Position numbers and translations under genes: made by a program
Assembly: GCA_013180625.2 (NCBI GenBank)
Contig: SNVD02005083.1
Span: 124,001 to 188,000, forward strand
Length of the DNA: 64,000 bases
Direction: 5' to 3'
DNA from: Boswellia sacra
Taxonomy: Eukaryota; Streptophyta; Magnoliopsida; Sapindales; Burseraceae
The notes under the pieces: model-generated
What the model saw: the letters and a program-made list of their open reading frames with translations, nothing else
Told to the model about the DNA's origin: nothing
The model's database searches: none
Shown here: piece after piece, positions 35,267-46,323 of the stretch
How the letters are laid out: every line of letters begins with the position of its first letter
Position numbering within the stretch: the first letter of the stretch is position 1

Positions 35267-36414
35267 AGAATCTTCTTAATTTTTTATCTCATACTAGCAC
35301 TATCTGTACATTATGTTTCCACCATATAACTTTTTTGATTCCCAAGTTTAGACAAGTCAAGCAATGCCAAATAGATTATGAGGTCAGTAATGATGATATG
35401 TATTAACTTTGGTAGAGATATTCCTAGCGCGGCACCTAATCTGGAGTTCTATGGGGTCATTTTGTCAAGACCTTGTAATTTTTAGATTGTAGCAAGTGCC
35501 CAATCTCCCATATTAGCGCGGAAATATGAATTCTTATTTAACATGCAATTTACATAGATTGACCATTCAAACTAGCTATATAAAACCGAGAGGGACTAAT
35601 TATTTAATACAATTTCCTATAAGATTTTTCTCACAATAATAAAGTTTAATCTCAACCAAACTTGCTTGTTAATCAAACAGTTGATTTGTCCGATATGATT
35701 ACCTATAAACTCATCATCATGTCATAGTTTGCTAGTTGGCTAGCTACAAGTAGCACTAAAATTATGCTAATTCTAACAAGTAATATTTTATAGGAAATTG
35801 GCAACAGAGAATGGTATAACCTGAACTACTTTTGGTTTTGAAGGCCTAAAGAAAGTCTTGTGTACTTTACTTTTTATTTGTTTTTTCTCAACGCTTCCAG
35901 ATAGAATTAATAATTAAAAGTAGAACCCAGATAATCTTATCCTCTACTATGAGATATCTCTGATTGAATCCGGTGAGAAAGAAGGGAAAATCATAGATTA
36001 GCATGGACTTTTTTAATTGTTGCGGGGGCAATGTACGGGGAAATATTTAACATTTTGCTAATTCCACGCAAGTACGTCAAATGTGTCACTTTCTACGTGG
36101 ACTTGGGGCCAATAGAATGGCAAAGAATGTCAAATCGTTATGCCTGCCTATCAAATCCAACGACATAAATTGCAAGCAACAATTTTTTATTGCCCTGGAA
36201 ACTGACAGGAAGTTGAATTTTCGTCAGCGAAAGTCTCTTTTGAGTTAGTTGCACCATTATGCTACAATAGAAAATATTTGCCGTACTATGAATGAAACAT
36301 AAATTAATCGAGGATCATCCCTTTCATGTCAATATCCTTCTAGATCTAACCAGATTATTTTTTATAGTGCTCATACATGACTTTGTGTCAGAAGGCTTCT
36401 ACCTGCGGCCACCG
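35267..36414. other. Intergenic, upstream of intact S-RLK gene A
   Basis: The first part (35267-35590) matches the flank after pseudogene 1. The rest is AT-rich and should include the promoter of the gene starting at 36415, but I cannot assign a specific TATA box. A longer upstream in-frame ATG exists at 36292; using it would place 41 extra residues before the signal peptide, so I prefer 36415. Confidence 0.6.
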
Positions 36415-39400
36415 ATGGACATTGTTTCTTTTATGTTCATTAGCTTTAAGCTACTTTTTTTCATCTCTGAATTCTCCTATGCTTCTGACACCATTAATTC
36501 TTCACAGACTCTTACGGATGGAAGCACCTTAGTTTCAAATGATGGCACCTTTGAGCTTGGTTTCTTCAGCCCTGGTAATAACTCTAATCGTTACTTAGGA
36601 ATCTGGTACAAGAATATTCCTGTTAAAACTATTGTTTGGGTTGCAAACCGCCTCAACGCCATCAATGACTCGTCTGGTTTGTTGACGATAAATAGCACGG
36701 GCAATCTTGTCTTAACGGGCCAGAACAGGAGTCTTTTCTGGTCAGCAAATTTGACAAGAGAAGTACAAGGTCAAGTCGTTGCACAGCTCCTGGATACTGG
36801 CAATCTTATTGTAAAAGATGAACAAGATGGAAATTCGGGAACTTTTTTGTGGCAAAGCTTTGACTATCCATCTGATACTTTGCTACCAGGGATGAAGCTG
36901 GGATGGGACTTAAAGACTGGATTTGAGCGGCGTCTGTCATCATGGAAGAGCCCAGATGACCCATCTCCTGGAGACTTTACTTGGGAGATAGAAGCACAAG
37001 AAAATCCTGAGGCAGTTATGTGGAAGGGCTCAGAAAAGTTCTTCAGAAGTGGCCCATGGAATGGCCTTAGATTCAGCGGGGCGCCAGAGTTGAGGCCAAA
37101 TCCAGTTTTTGTGTTCAGCTTTGTTTCTAATGAGTATGAGTTGTATTACACGTTTAACGTGACAGATAAATCAGTAATCTCAAGGATTGTTATGAACCAA
37201 ACCGACTATGAACGTGAACGACTAACATGGAGTGAATCAACTCAAAGTTGGAAAGTTTATGCCACAGTGCCAAGAGATCGTTGTGACACTTATGGACTTT
37301 GTGGTGCCTTTGGGATTTGTATGATAACTGAATCACCGATTTGCCAATGTTTAAACGGATTCAAGCCCAAGTCATACCAAAATATGGATTGGTCTCAAGG
37401 GTGTGTGCGTAACAAGGCATTGAACCTTTCAGGATCAGACGGTTTTATCAAATTTGATGGACTGAAACTGCCCGATGCTTCGCGTTCTTGGGTGAACAGA
37501 AGTATGAATCTCAGAGAATGCAGAGAGAAATGCATACAGAACTCTTCTTGTATGGCATACTCAAATTCAGATATTAGAGGGGAAGGCAGCGGCTGCACCA
37601 TGTGGTTCGGTGATTTGGTAGATATGAGAGGGTTTCCAAATGGTGGGGAAGACTTGTATATTCGAATGTCTGCTTCAGAATTAGGTATTGATTTAACTTA
37701 ATTTTTGTTAATCTTTGAACAGCTTTAAGTATTCATTGAAATTATATCTTCATTTTTGTCATTATATTTTGTTTATTTAATTACTGAATAGAGATCGAGG
37801 TTGACCTTTGTGGCACCCTATAGCTATATTTGCTTTGACGTATTAATTTTAGCTAATTCAACTTGCTGTATCAAAATTATGTATCAAGGGAGCAATGGTG
37901 GGAAGGGCAAGGTGGTGGTGATCGTTTTTGGTACGTTTGGTGCGGTTGCTGCTGTGCTTGTGTTTATACTTGGCTATTTGATTTACAGGAGAAGAAACTT
38001 AAAAGGTAAAGTTACTCTTTTTGCCTAAAACCTATGAGTGCTATGCATTTAGAGCTGATGCAAGCTACTCTAATGCTATTTTTGAAGACAAAGAACCCTT
38101 GCTGCTAAAGCAGACAACTTCAGACTTATTAGCTTAGAGACTATAAGGTTGAATTTTGAGAAATGTATAAAAATATACTACAATGATAATGAATATGTAT
38201 TCCTTCCAAATAATATCATAATTCTGGTTCATAAATTGAGGATTGTGTGAACTAGACTTATAATAATATTTGGTACGGGTACATATAATGCTACTTTGGT
38301 TAAAATAATATGTTTTTATTTTTTTTCCTTTTTGGCAATGTTCGGCCGTTGCAGGGGGTTTTCGAAATCTGAGGAGCTTTGGTTAATTTTCCTGGTGCTT
38401 TCTGTATTGCCATTTGCTGGACTATACCTGGGGCATGATGTTATGGTTTTGTGTTGCTCTAATGCATCTATATAATGTCCTTTGCTGCTACTGGCTTTTG
38501 GAGGCTATGATTAAATTGGTCTTCTGAAGCTCTTTATTTTGAGTTGTTAGTAGCCATGATGCTAGTACTTATAGTATATCTGTATATTTCCTTTTTGTCG
38601 CATGTCTTTCGTTTGGAGGATGTTGTAATATTCATCTGTTTCATTTCTAAATAAAATAATACTCCACTGTTATCCTGGAGTTGGATGTTATCAGAGAGGA
38701 AAAAGAAGTGCATAATCTCATTATTTATAGTTTCATATGTCAATTATTTCAGAAATAACAGGCAACCATAGGGAAACTGATCACAGAAATGAAGATGGAG
38801 GAGAAGATTGGGAGTTACCATTGTTTGAGTTAGCTACGATTGCCAAAGCCACCAAGAACTTTTCAGACGACAACAAGCTTGGGGAAGGTGGCTTTGGACC
38901 TGTGTACAAAGTAAAATTGCAACATACTAGTCAGATGAGCATAGAACAGAGTAGTTATATTGTTCAGAATAGCATAAATCATTTCACCAACGTCTTTTCC
39001 AGGGCACACTAGAAGATGGACAAGAAATTGCAGTGAAGAGGCTCTCGAAGCTTTCTGGGCAAGGATTGAATGAGTTCAAAAATGAAGTTAAACTGATTGC
39101 GAAACTCCAGCATCGAAATCTTGTAAGGCTTCTTGGATGCTGCATTCAAGGAGAGGAGAAATTGCTGGTTTATGAATTCATGCCCAACAAAAGCTTGGAC
39201 AACTTCATTTTTGGTCTGCATCCCTCAAACGTTCTGACCCTATGAATTCATCTGTTCTAGTGTAAATCTATTGTAGAAATAAGTCTTTTCATCCTTGAGA
39301 ATTCAAGCTAGACATCAAACTAACCTGATATCTCTGGTTGTTGCCAGATCAAAAAGGAAATAAGCTTTTAAATTGGCCAAGGCGTTTCCAGATTATTTGC

Positions 39401-40208
39401 GGGATTGCAAGGGGTCTCCTCTATCTTCATCAAGATTCACGATTAAGGATTATACATAGAGATCTCAAAGCAAGTAACGTATTACTTGATCATGAGATGA
39501 ACCCAAAAATTTCAGATTTTGGCTTGGCTAGAACCTTCGGTGGAGATCAGACAGAAGGGAACACACGAAGAGTGGTTGGAACATAGTAAGTATTACTAGT
39601 AACATCATCTTTATAGTTAACTTCCATTCAATAACGGAATTTCTCTTTTTATAATCTTCTGTAGTGGCTATATGGCACCAGAATATGCCACTGATGGCCT
39701 ATTCTCAGTAAAATCAGATGTGTTTAGCTTTGGAGTTTTGATGCTGGAGATAGTAACGGGGATCAGAAACAGAGGATTCTATCATCAAGACTACAGCCTT
39801 AACCTTCTAGGATATGTAAGATTCAAAACATTAAATTACTTTATAAACATTTAGGATTGACAAATCAAAAATGACAAAGGAGATTTGAATTTTGATATGT
39901 TTTAGGTGTGGAAATTGTGGAACGAAGGCAGACCTTTAGAATTAATTGATTCAATCATGGGTGACACATGCAGTCTGTCAGAAGTGATAAGATGCATCCA
40001 CATAAGTCTCTTATGCGTGCAACAATATCCAGAGGACAGGCCAACCATGTCATCTGTGGTTATGATGTTGGGTAGCGACAGCACACTGCCTGAGCCAAAA
40101 CCACCAGGTTTCTTGATGGACAGGAAATTTGTTGAAGACTCTTCATCAAGCAAACCTGAAGCATCTTCAACCTATGATATGACTATCTCACTGTTGGAGG
40201 CTAGATAG
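36415..40208 (+). CDS. G-type lectin S-receptor-like Ser/Thr protein kinase (gene A), seven exons
   Basis: Exons: 36415-37684, 37889-38005, 38753-38910, 39003-39213, 39348-39585, 39665-39815, 39906-40208. All introns are GT-AG and the phases join to 2448 bp (815 residues). The product is a plasma-membrane receptor kinase. Residues 1-23 are a signal peptide ([16 protein letters not shown]...). B-lectin follows to about 150 ([17 protein letters not shown]-type), then the S-locus glycoprotein domain with the [13 protein letters not shown] cysteines, and a PAN module (about 360-415, [18 protein letters not shown]). The membrane helix is about 432-456. The kinase has a Gly-rich loop [11 protein letters not shown] (505-515), Lys527, HRDLKASN with Asp624, and DFG Asp642. 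Gene B at 40990 is a close tandem paralogue. The ligand is unknown; roles in this family include immunity and stress signalling. No defect was seen. Confidence 0.93.
38006..38752 (+). other. Intron 2 of gene A, enlarged by about 500 bp
   Basis: This intron is 747 bp, against 246 bp for the same intron of gene B. The extra part, about 38330-38680, is less AT-rich than its surroundings and has an AAATAAAATAATA stretch at its 3' side, like the 3' untranslated end of some transcript. No target duplication, poly-A tail or coding frame was found, so its origin is open. Confidence 0.45.
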
Positions 40209-40989
40209 ATTTTGAACTATGAGCCTCATTTCACATTATCCATGCCCTTCGGCTCCACATAATTGATGTGGTCATATTTTGACCACATAATTTATGATAT
40301 CTGTAAAGCAGTGTGAAAGAGAAGTGATGAGGTAATAATAACGATAGTCTACCTGGATTCAATTTATTCAACGGCCATTCGGGCATTTTCCAACTCATAA
40401 ATTAGAAACTTGCAATGGGAACTCATTATTTATGCTTAAGGCAGTTTTTCAACTTCAATAAGATTTGGAGACTCCTCTTCGAGTTCACATGTCATAGTTT
40501 CTCGATGGATAGCACTAGACACGTTTTGTAGGTGCACGTTAGGTAGAACAAATGGGAAATTTTTAGTGAGCATGTGTTTTTACTAGCGTGAAAAACAGAG
40601 AAAATATGTGTAATTATGTCGTGCTTCAACAAAAAAAAAAGTCAAACATAACAATTTACAATTTGGAAGTATTGAGGACTTTTTAACAAGAGAAAAATGT
40701 CACATTGCTGGGGACTTTACCAATCAATTTCTAGTACCTAGTAATCAATTTGGAAGTACCAATCAAGCAACATGTTCAATGTGTGGGGCAATTGGACTGG
40801 GGTGTACGTATCTGTGATTCTTTTCGCCTACATTCAGATATTGTCTGAATTATTGAAGATTGCTTTACGTTGCAAAATTGGAATTTGGAGGGCAATTTCC
40901 ATACAGTTGATGAAATGGACTCATGATGGACCATTATTTATTGTGTTTATCAGCAAATTATTGCAATGAGCTAATAGGTCTACAAATCG
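40209..40989. other. Intergenic between the two intact S-RLK genes
   Basis: 781 bp with no gene. It must hold the 3' end of gene A and the promoter of gene B. A short inverted repeat (TGTGGTCA...TGACCACA, about 40267-40287) lies close after the stop of gene A. Nothing else was identified. Confidence 0.6.
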
Positions 40990-43067
40990 ATGGATATGCT
41001 TCACAAATTATTTATCACTTACATGTTACTGTTTTTCATTTGTAAATTCTCTTATGCATCAGATACCATTACTTCAATCCAATCTCTTAGTGATGGCAGG
41101 ACCCTAGTTTCAAAGGGTGGAACCTTTGAGCTTGGTTTCTTCAGTCCTGGTCGTTCCAGGAATCGTTACTTAGGAATTTGGTACCGTAAGATCCCAGTTA
41201 GAACGGTTGTTTGGGTTGCGAACCGACTCAACCCCATCAATGATTCTTCTGGTCGGTTGATGATAAACAGCACAGGCAATCTTGTTCTGATGAGCCGGAA
41301 CAACAGTGTTTTTTGGTCAGCAAACTTGAGGAAACAAGTCCGGAGTCCGCTGCTGGTACAGCTCCTAGATTCAGGAAATCTTGTCCTCAGAGATGAGCAA
41401 GTTAATGATTTGGGAAGCTTTTTGTGGCAAAGCTTTGACTATCCATCTGATGTATTGCTACCGGACATGAAGCTGGGATGGGACTTAAAAACCGGTCACG
41501 AACGGCGTCTATCAGCATGGAGGAGCCCTGATGATCCATCTCCTGGAGACTTTTCTTGGGGGATAGAACTAAAAGATAATCCTGAGTTAGTCACACGGAA
41601 GGGATCCAAAAAGTTTTTCAGGATTGGTTTATGGAATGGCCTTGGACTGAGTGGTGCACCAGAGTTAAGGCCTAACCCAATTTTTAATTTTTATTTTGTC
41701 TCTAATGAGGAGGAGGCATATTACAAGTTCAATGTCACGGATAAATTAGTATTCACTAGAATTTTGTTGAACCAAACAAGCAATACACTAGAACGACTAG
41801 TGTGGAATGAAGCAAACGAAAACTGGAATTTGTATTCATATACACCAAGAGATTACTGTGACAATTATGGTCTTTGCGGTGCCTATGGTGTTTGTGTCCT
41901 TAGTGAATCACCTATATGCCAATGCTTAGAAGGATTCAAGCATAAGTCAGGAGAAAACTTGAACTGGTCTCAAGGGTGCATTCGCAATAAGCCACTAAAT
42001 TACTCCAAAACGGATGGTTTTGTCGAATTCCATAGGTTGAAATTGCCGGATGCAACACATTCTTGGGTGAACAGAAGCATGAATCTCAAGGACTGCAGGA
42101 AGAAATGCTCAGAGAACTCTTCTTGTATGGCATACACTAACTCAGATATTATAGGGGTAGGCAGTGGCTGTGCCATGTGGTTCGGGGATCTGATTGATAT
42201 GAGACGACTTCCAGATTCTGGGCAGGACTTATACATTAGAATGTCGACTGTAGTACCAGGTATGATTTAATTTTTGATACTTATTCCTTAATGAGCTTCT
42301 TTGTTCCGCCGAAATAGTGTGTGATCGACTTGTTTAAACTGAGGTAGGCCTATAGTCATTAAAGGAACCAGTTTCTTTCATTCTTGCTGCAACTTGTACA
42401 CTTTTCTTTTTGTTGTAAGGTGACAATATTTGCTTGATTTATTTTGCCTTGCTCAATCAAAATTGTCAATGAAGGGAAGAAAGATGAGCATAAGATGAGA
42501 AGAGTGGTGATAGCTGCTAGTGCCATTGTTGTGGTTTCTGGGCTACTGCTTATAGTTGTTATGAGCCATTACATCCACAAAAGCAGAACAAAAGCAGTAG
42601 GTAAAGTCACTCTGTCCAGCGTAAACAATATATGGTCATTTCTTTGTATTAATCCAAGTTCAAGCAATTTCCTTTCATTCAACCTTTGCAATGAGGATAA
42701 CTTATTTTTTTTAACCATCTGAGACTGAATTAAGCTTCTAAAACGCAATAGAGTCATCTTAGAACAGAAAGATGGAATGATTATTATCTCCCTTTATGCT
42801 TCAAAACCTTTTCATTAATTATAGTCACTATTATCTCCCATTGCAGAGAAAACTAAAAACAACAGGGAAACTGATCAGGAAAATGACCCGGAGCTACCAT
42901 TGTTTAAGTTGGGTGCGATTGTTAATGCCACCTCTAACTTTTCAATCAACAACAAGCTAGGAGAAGGTGGCTTTGGACCTGTACACAAAGTAAGATTGCA
43001 ACGTCCCAATCATAGGACCACAGCTACAAGGCAATTTATATTAATCAGAATACCATAACTTATTTCA

Positions 43068-43112
<45 letters not shown>

Positions 43113-44413
43113 GTGTGTGTGTGTGTGTGTTTTCCAGGGAACACTGTTGGATGGAAAAGAAATTGCTGTTAAGAGACTTTCAAAGATTTCAGGGCAAGGA
43201 TTAAACGAGTTCAAAAATGAAGTTAGACTGATTGCCAAATTACAGCACAGAAATCTAGTGAAGCTTCTTGGTAGCTGCATTCATGGAGAAGAGAAAATGC
43301 TGATCTATGAGTTCATGCCTAATAAAAGTCTTGACTTCTTCATTTTTGGTCAGCATCCCTCATAAGTTTAACCCTTATAAATTCAGCTAGCCTAGTTTTA
43401 ACTCTACATAGACATTTATAATCTTTTAGCGCAATTTTTTTTCCCTCAAACTTTCACTCCTTTTTTTAAAATTCAAGCATGGCATTACACTAACGTGACA
43501 ATCATACTTGTCAGATGAAACAAGAAGTAAACTATTGGACTGGTCTAAGCGTTTCCATATTATTTGCGGGATTGCAAGAGGTCTTTTATATCTTCATCAA
43601 GATTCTAGACTGAGGATCATACATAGAGATTTAAAAGCAAGTAATATATTACTTGACCATCAAATGAACCCTAAAATTTCAGATTTTGGCTTAGCAAAAA
43701 CTTTTGGTGGAGACCAAACAGAAGGAAACACAAGAAGAGTGGTTGGAACATAGTAAGTATTTCTTCTCAATTTTTCATATCAACTATATAGTTCAATTCA
43801 TTAAATGATGAAATTTCACTTTTCAATAATCTTGTACAGTGGATATATGGCGCCAGAATATGCTATTGATGGGCTATTCTCAGTAAAATCAGATGTGTTT
43901 AGCTTTGGAATTTTGATGCTGGAGATAGTAACTGGGAATAGAAACAGAGGATTCTATCATTCAGACTACAAACTTAGCCTTCTAGGATATGTAAGTAACC
44001 AGTTAAAACAATAAATTACTTGCACTAATGTTCCTGAAACTGTCATGCCTCAACATAACTCGGATTGACAAATCATTAATGACCAAGTTGTTTTGATGTT
44101 TTAGGCATGGAAATTGTGGAAAGAAGGCAAGACTTTAGAATTTGTTGATTCATTCTTGGAAGAATCATGCGGTAATCTGTCAGAAGTGAAACGATGCATC
44201 CACATTAGTCTGTTGTGCGTGCAACAGTATCCAGAGGACAGACCAAGCGTGTCATCTGTGGTTCTTATGCTGGGTAGCGACAGCACATTGCCTCAGCCTA
44301 AACAGCCTGGGTTCCTGATAGACAAGAATTCTTTTGAGCCGGACTCTTCAACAAGCAAGCATGAATCATCTTTAAACAATCACATCACTATGTCGTTGTT
44401 GGAGGGCAGATAG
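40990..44413 (+). CDS. G-type lectin S-receptor-like Ser/Thr protein kinase (gene B), seven exons
   Basis: Exons: 40990-42259, 42475-42600, 42847-42989, 43138-43348, 43515-43752, 43840-43990, 44105-44413; all GT-AG and in phase (2448 bp, 815 residues). The signal peptide is 1-23 ([16 protein letters not shown]...). B-lectin, the S-locus glycoprotein domain ([13 protein letters not shown]) and PAN ([18 protein letters not shown]) follow, then a membrane helix at about 434-455. The kinase keeps Lys525, HRDLKASN with Asp622 and DFG with Asp640. Two oddities: the Gly-rich loop reads GPVHK where the family has GPVYK, and exon 3 is five codons shorter than in gene A. Intron 3 ends in an (AT)n(GT)n tract that reaches to seven bases before exon 4. 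The gene looks functional; ligand unknown. Confidence 0.93.
43070..43130 (+). repeat. (AT)n(GT)n microsatellite next to a splice acceptor
   Basis: About 20 AT units (43070-43110) are followed by nine GT units (43112-43130). The sequence TTTCCAG then ends intron 3 of gene B at 43137. The normal pyrimidine tract is replaced by an alternating GT run. Confidence 0.97.
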
Positions 44414-44985
44414 TCCTATAACTAAATGCCTTATTCTACATCCTAAACCTTGCAATTGCACATCCAGCTAATTGATATGGTTAGCTTCAGAATTTTATGA
44501 TTCTATATAAAGTAAGGTAATGTAAAATAGAGCGAAGGAGAATATCATCCACGATGCATTGGTTTTGCATTTCCATAAAATAGATTGACCATTCAAATTA
44601 ACTCCAATAATTATTATGATGGCAGGTTGAGTTTGGTGCCATTTTTGGGCCTAGTCTAAATGGATCAGACTCAGTTGAATGTAAGTCAGATCTAGATATG
44701 GACAAAACGGATAACAGATACAGACATGCACACATGAGGACCTCCTATTCTCATACCATATTATGTGCCCACTTCATTCAAAAGCTTAAGTTATCAATGA
44801 TAGCCTAGCAATGTACTAAGCCCTATGAGACGAGTTTCTCAAATCAGCATTCAACAGTCATTTATTTTTGTTATATTCTCTGAGAAAAAATTCTTTTCTG
44901 AAAGTTCTACAAGGTAATGAGTGTACTTGCTATAATATGATCTATAGTTATACACCTAAAGAAATTTGTCTTAGTTTATGCCTAA
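44414..44985. other. Intergenic, 3' flank of gene B
   Basis: AT-rich sequence with no reading frame or recognised repeat. It runs up to the left LTR of the outer retroelement. Confidence 0.5.
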
Positions 44986-45467
44986 TGTATGACCTATCAG
45001 ATTATAATTATAAATAAATTAAGATTTTCTATTTGATTTAGGGATTTTAATAAATTACAGATTTTAAATTTTATTAGGGATTTTGACTTCCTAAATTGGG
45101 AATAATCCTAGTTTAAGTTATTTTTCTAATAATTATTTTAATATTTTGTTTAGGCGTTATTTTTATATTTTTTGGTTTAGACGGGATTAGATTATATTTC
45201 CTAACGGATTTTATTTCCTAGTTAAGTTATGTTTGTTGACACTATAAATACATATTATTAATTATTTTATTTCTTAGGTTGTTGAATAAGGATTTATGGT
45301 CTTTTTAATAAAAAATTATCTTCTCTCTTAATTTCACTCTATTTCTTTCTTAATTTCTTTCCTCTGTTTATATCTCCTTCCCTTTCTTTTAATTTGAGGA
45401 TCTCATTTTTCACCATGTTTACATCTCCTTCCCTTTCTTTTAATTTGAGGGTCCTTATTCCTCATCA
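44986..45467 (+). repeat. Left LTR of outer element
   Basis: 482 bp. It contains a near-duplicated segment (ATCTCCTTCCCTTTC plus TTTTAATTTGAGG) that is single in the right LTR, which explains much of the length difference. A TATAAATA box lies at about 45244. Confidence 0.7.
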
Positions 45468-45676
45468 TTTGATATTAGAGCGTGATTTGATCCTCTCTTT
45501 TATTAGTTATCCTTTCATTTTTTTTTTTGTAACTCATGAACCCTAAATTTTCCATCACCAACAATTAACTTTACTCCAACTTCATCTCCCAACATCCATC
45601 AATTTCCAATTTCCACCCCATCTCACCTCCGCTCCCCCTCACTATTGACCAGAGTTGATCTATGTCATGACCATTA

Positions 45677-46222
45677 TGTTATGAACAAGCAGAAGCGATA
45701 ACCAACAGAACAACCAAATGCACAACCACAACTATGCCAGATAATTGAATACAATAGCAACTAAAGAGGCAACCAATCAACCATAATGCAAAAATAGAAA
45801 ACACACCAGGATTTAACGAGGTTCGGTATAAATACCTACGTCCTCGGGCGCCGCTGAAGAAACTTTCCACTATCTTCAAAGAGAATTACAAACTTTTTGG
45901 CCACAATACAAATTCTACAACTATTGGGCCAAACTACAATTACCCAAATAGTTGGGTCAAACTGTAATTACCCAAACAATTGGGCAATACTACAAATACC
46001 CAAAATAAAGGGGGAAAAAGTAAATATTACAAACTTTAAGGTCCTTGATGAAAGGCCCTTAAACTATAAGGTCTTATAGGTGAGACCTTACAAATATGGG
46101 GGGTGGAATGATATTTCAAATGAGACAATAAAATTTTCCCATATGGCTTCCTTTTATAAGGGCCACATGACACCCACATTTTGCTCTTAACCGATGTGGG
46201 ATATGAGCCAACAAAACTAACA
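45677..46222 (-). repeat. 3' LTR of Copia element 1
   Basis: 546 bp, paired with 50484-51029. The sequence around 45815-45845 (ACGAGGTTCGGTATAAATACC) contains a TATAAATA-like stretch on the + strand. Differences from its partner are nearly all transitions. Confidence 0.95.
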
Positions 46223-46323
46223 AATCTCCACCTTGGCGAATATGCCAACCCACCACAAAACTCTTCTTTTTCCCATATTCTCTATCACAACCGCAACGCC
46301 TCCAAATGCGCCCAATGACGCGG

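Noticed and set aside
36292..36414. Upstream ATG giving gene A 41 more residues
   Set aside because: It would bury the signal peptide; the start at 36415 places a typical leader at the N-terminus, as in gene B.
36415..44413. Interpretation as a self-incompatibility (S-locus) receptor pair
   Set aside because: The S-locus domain alone does not imply that role; the large G-type lectin kinase family shares it, and no partner pollen ligand gene is visible.
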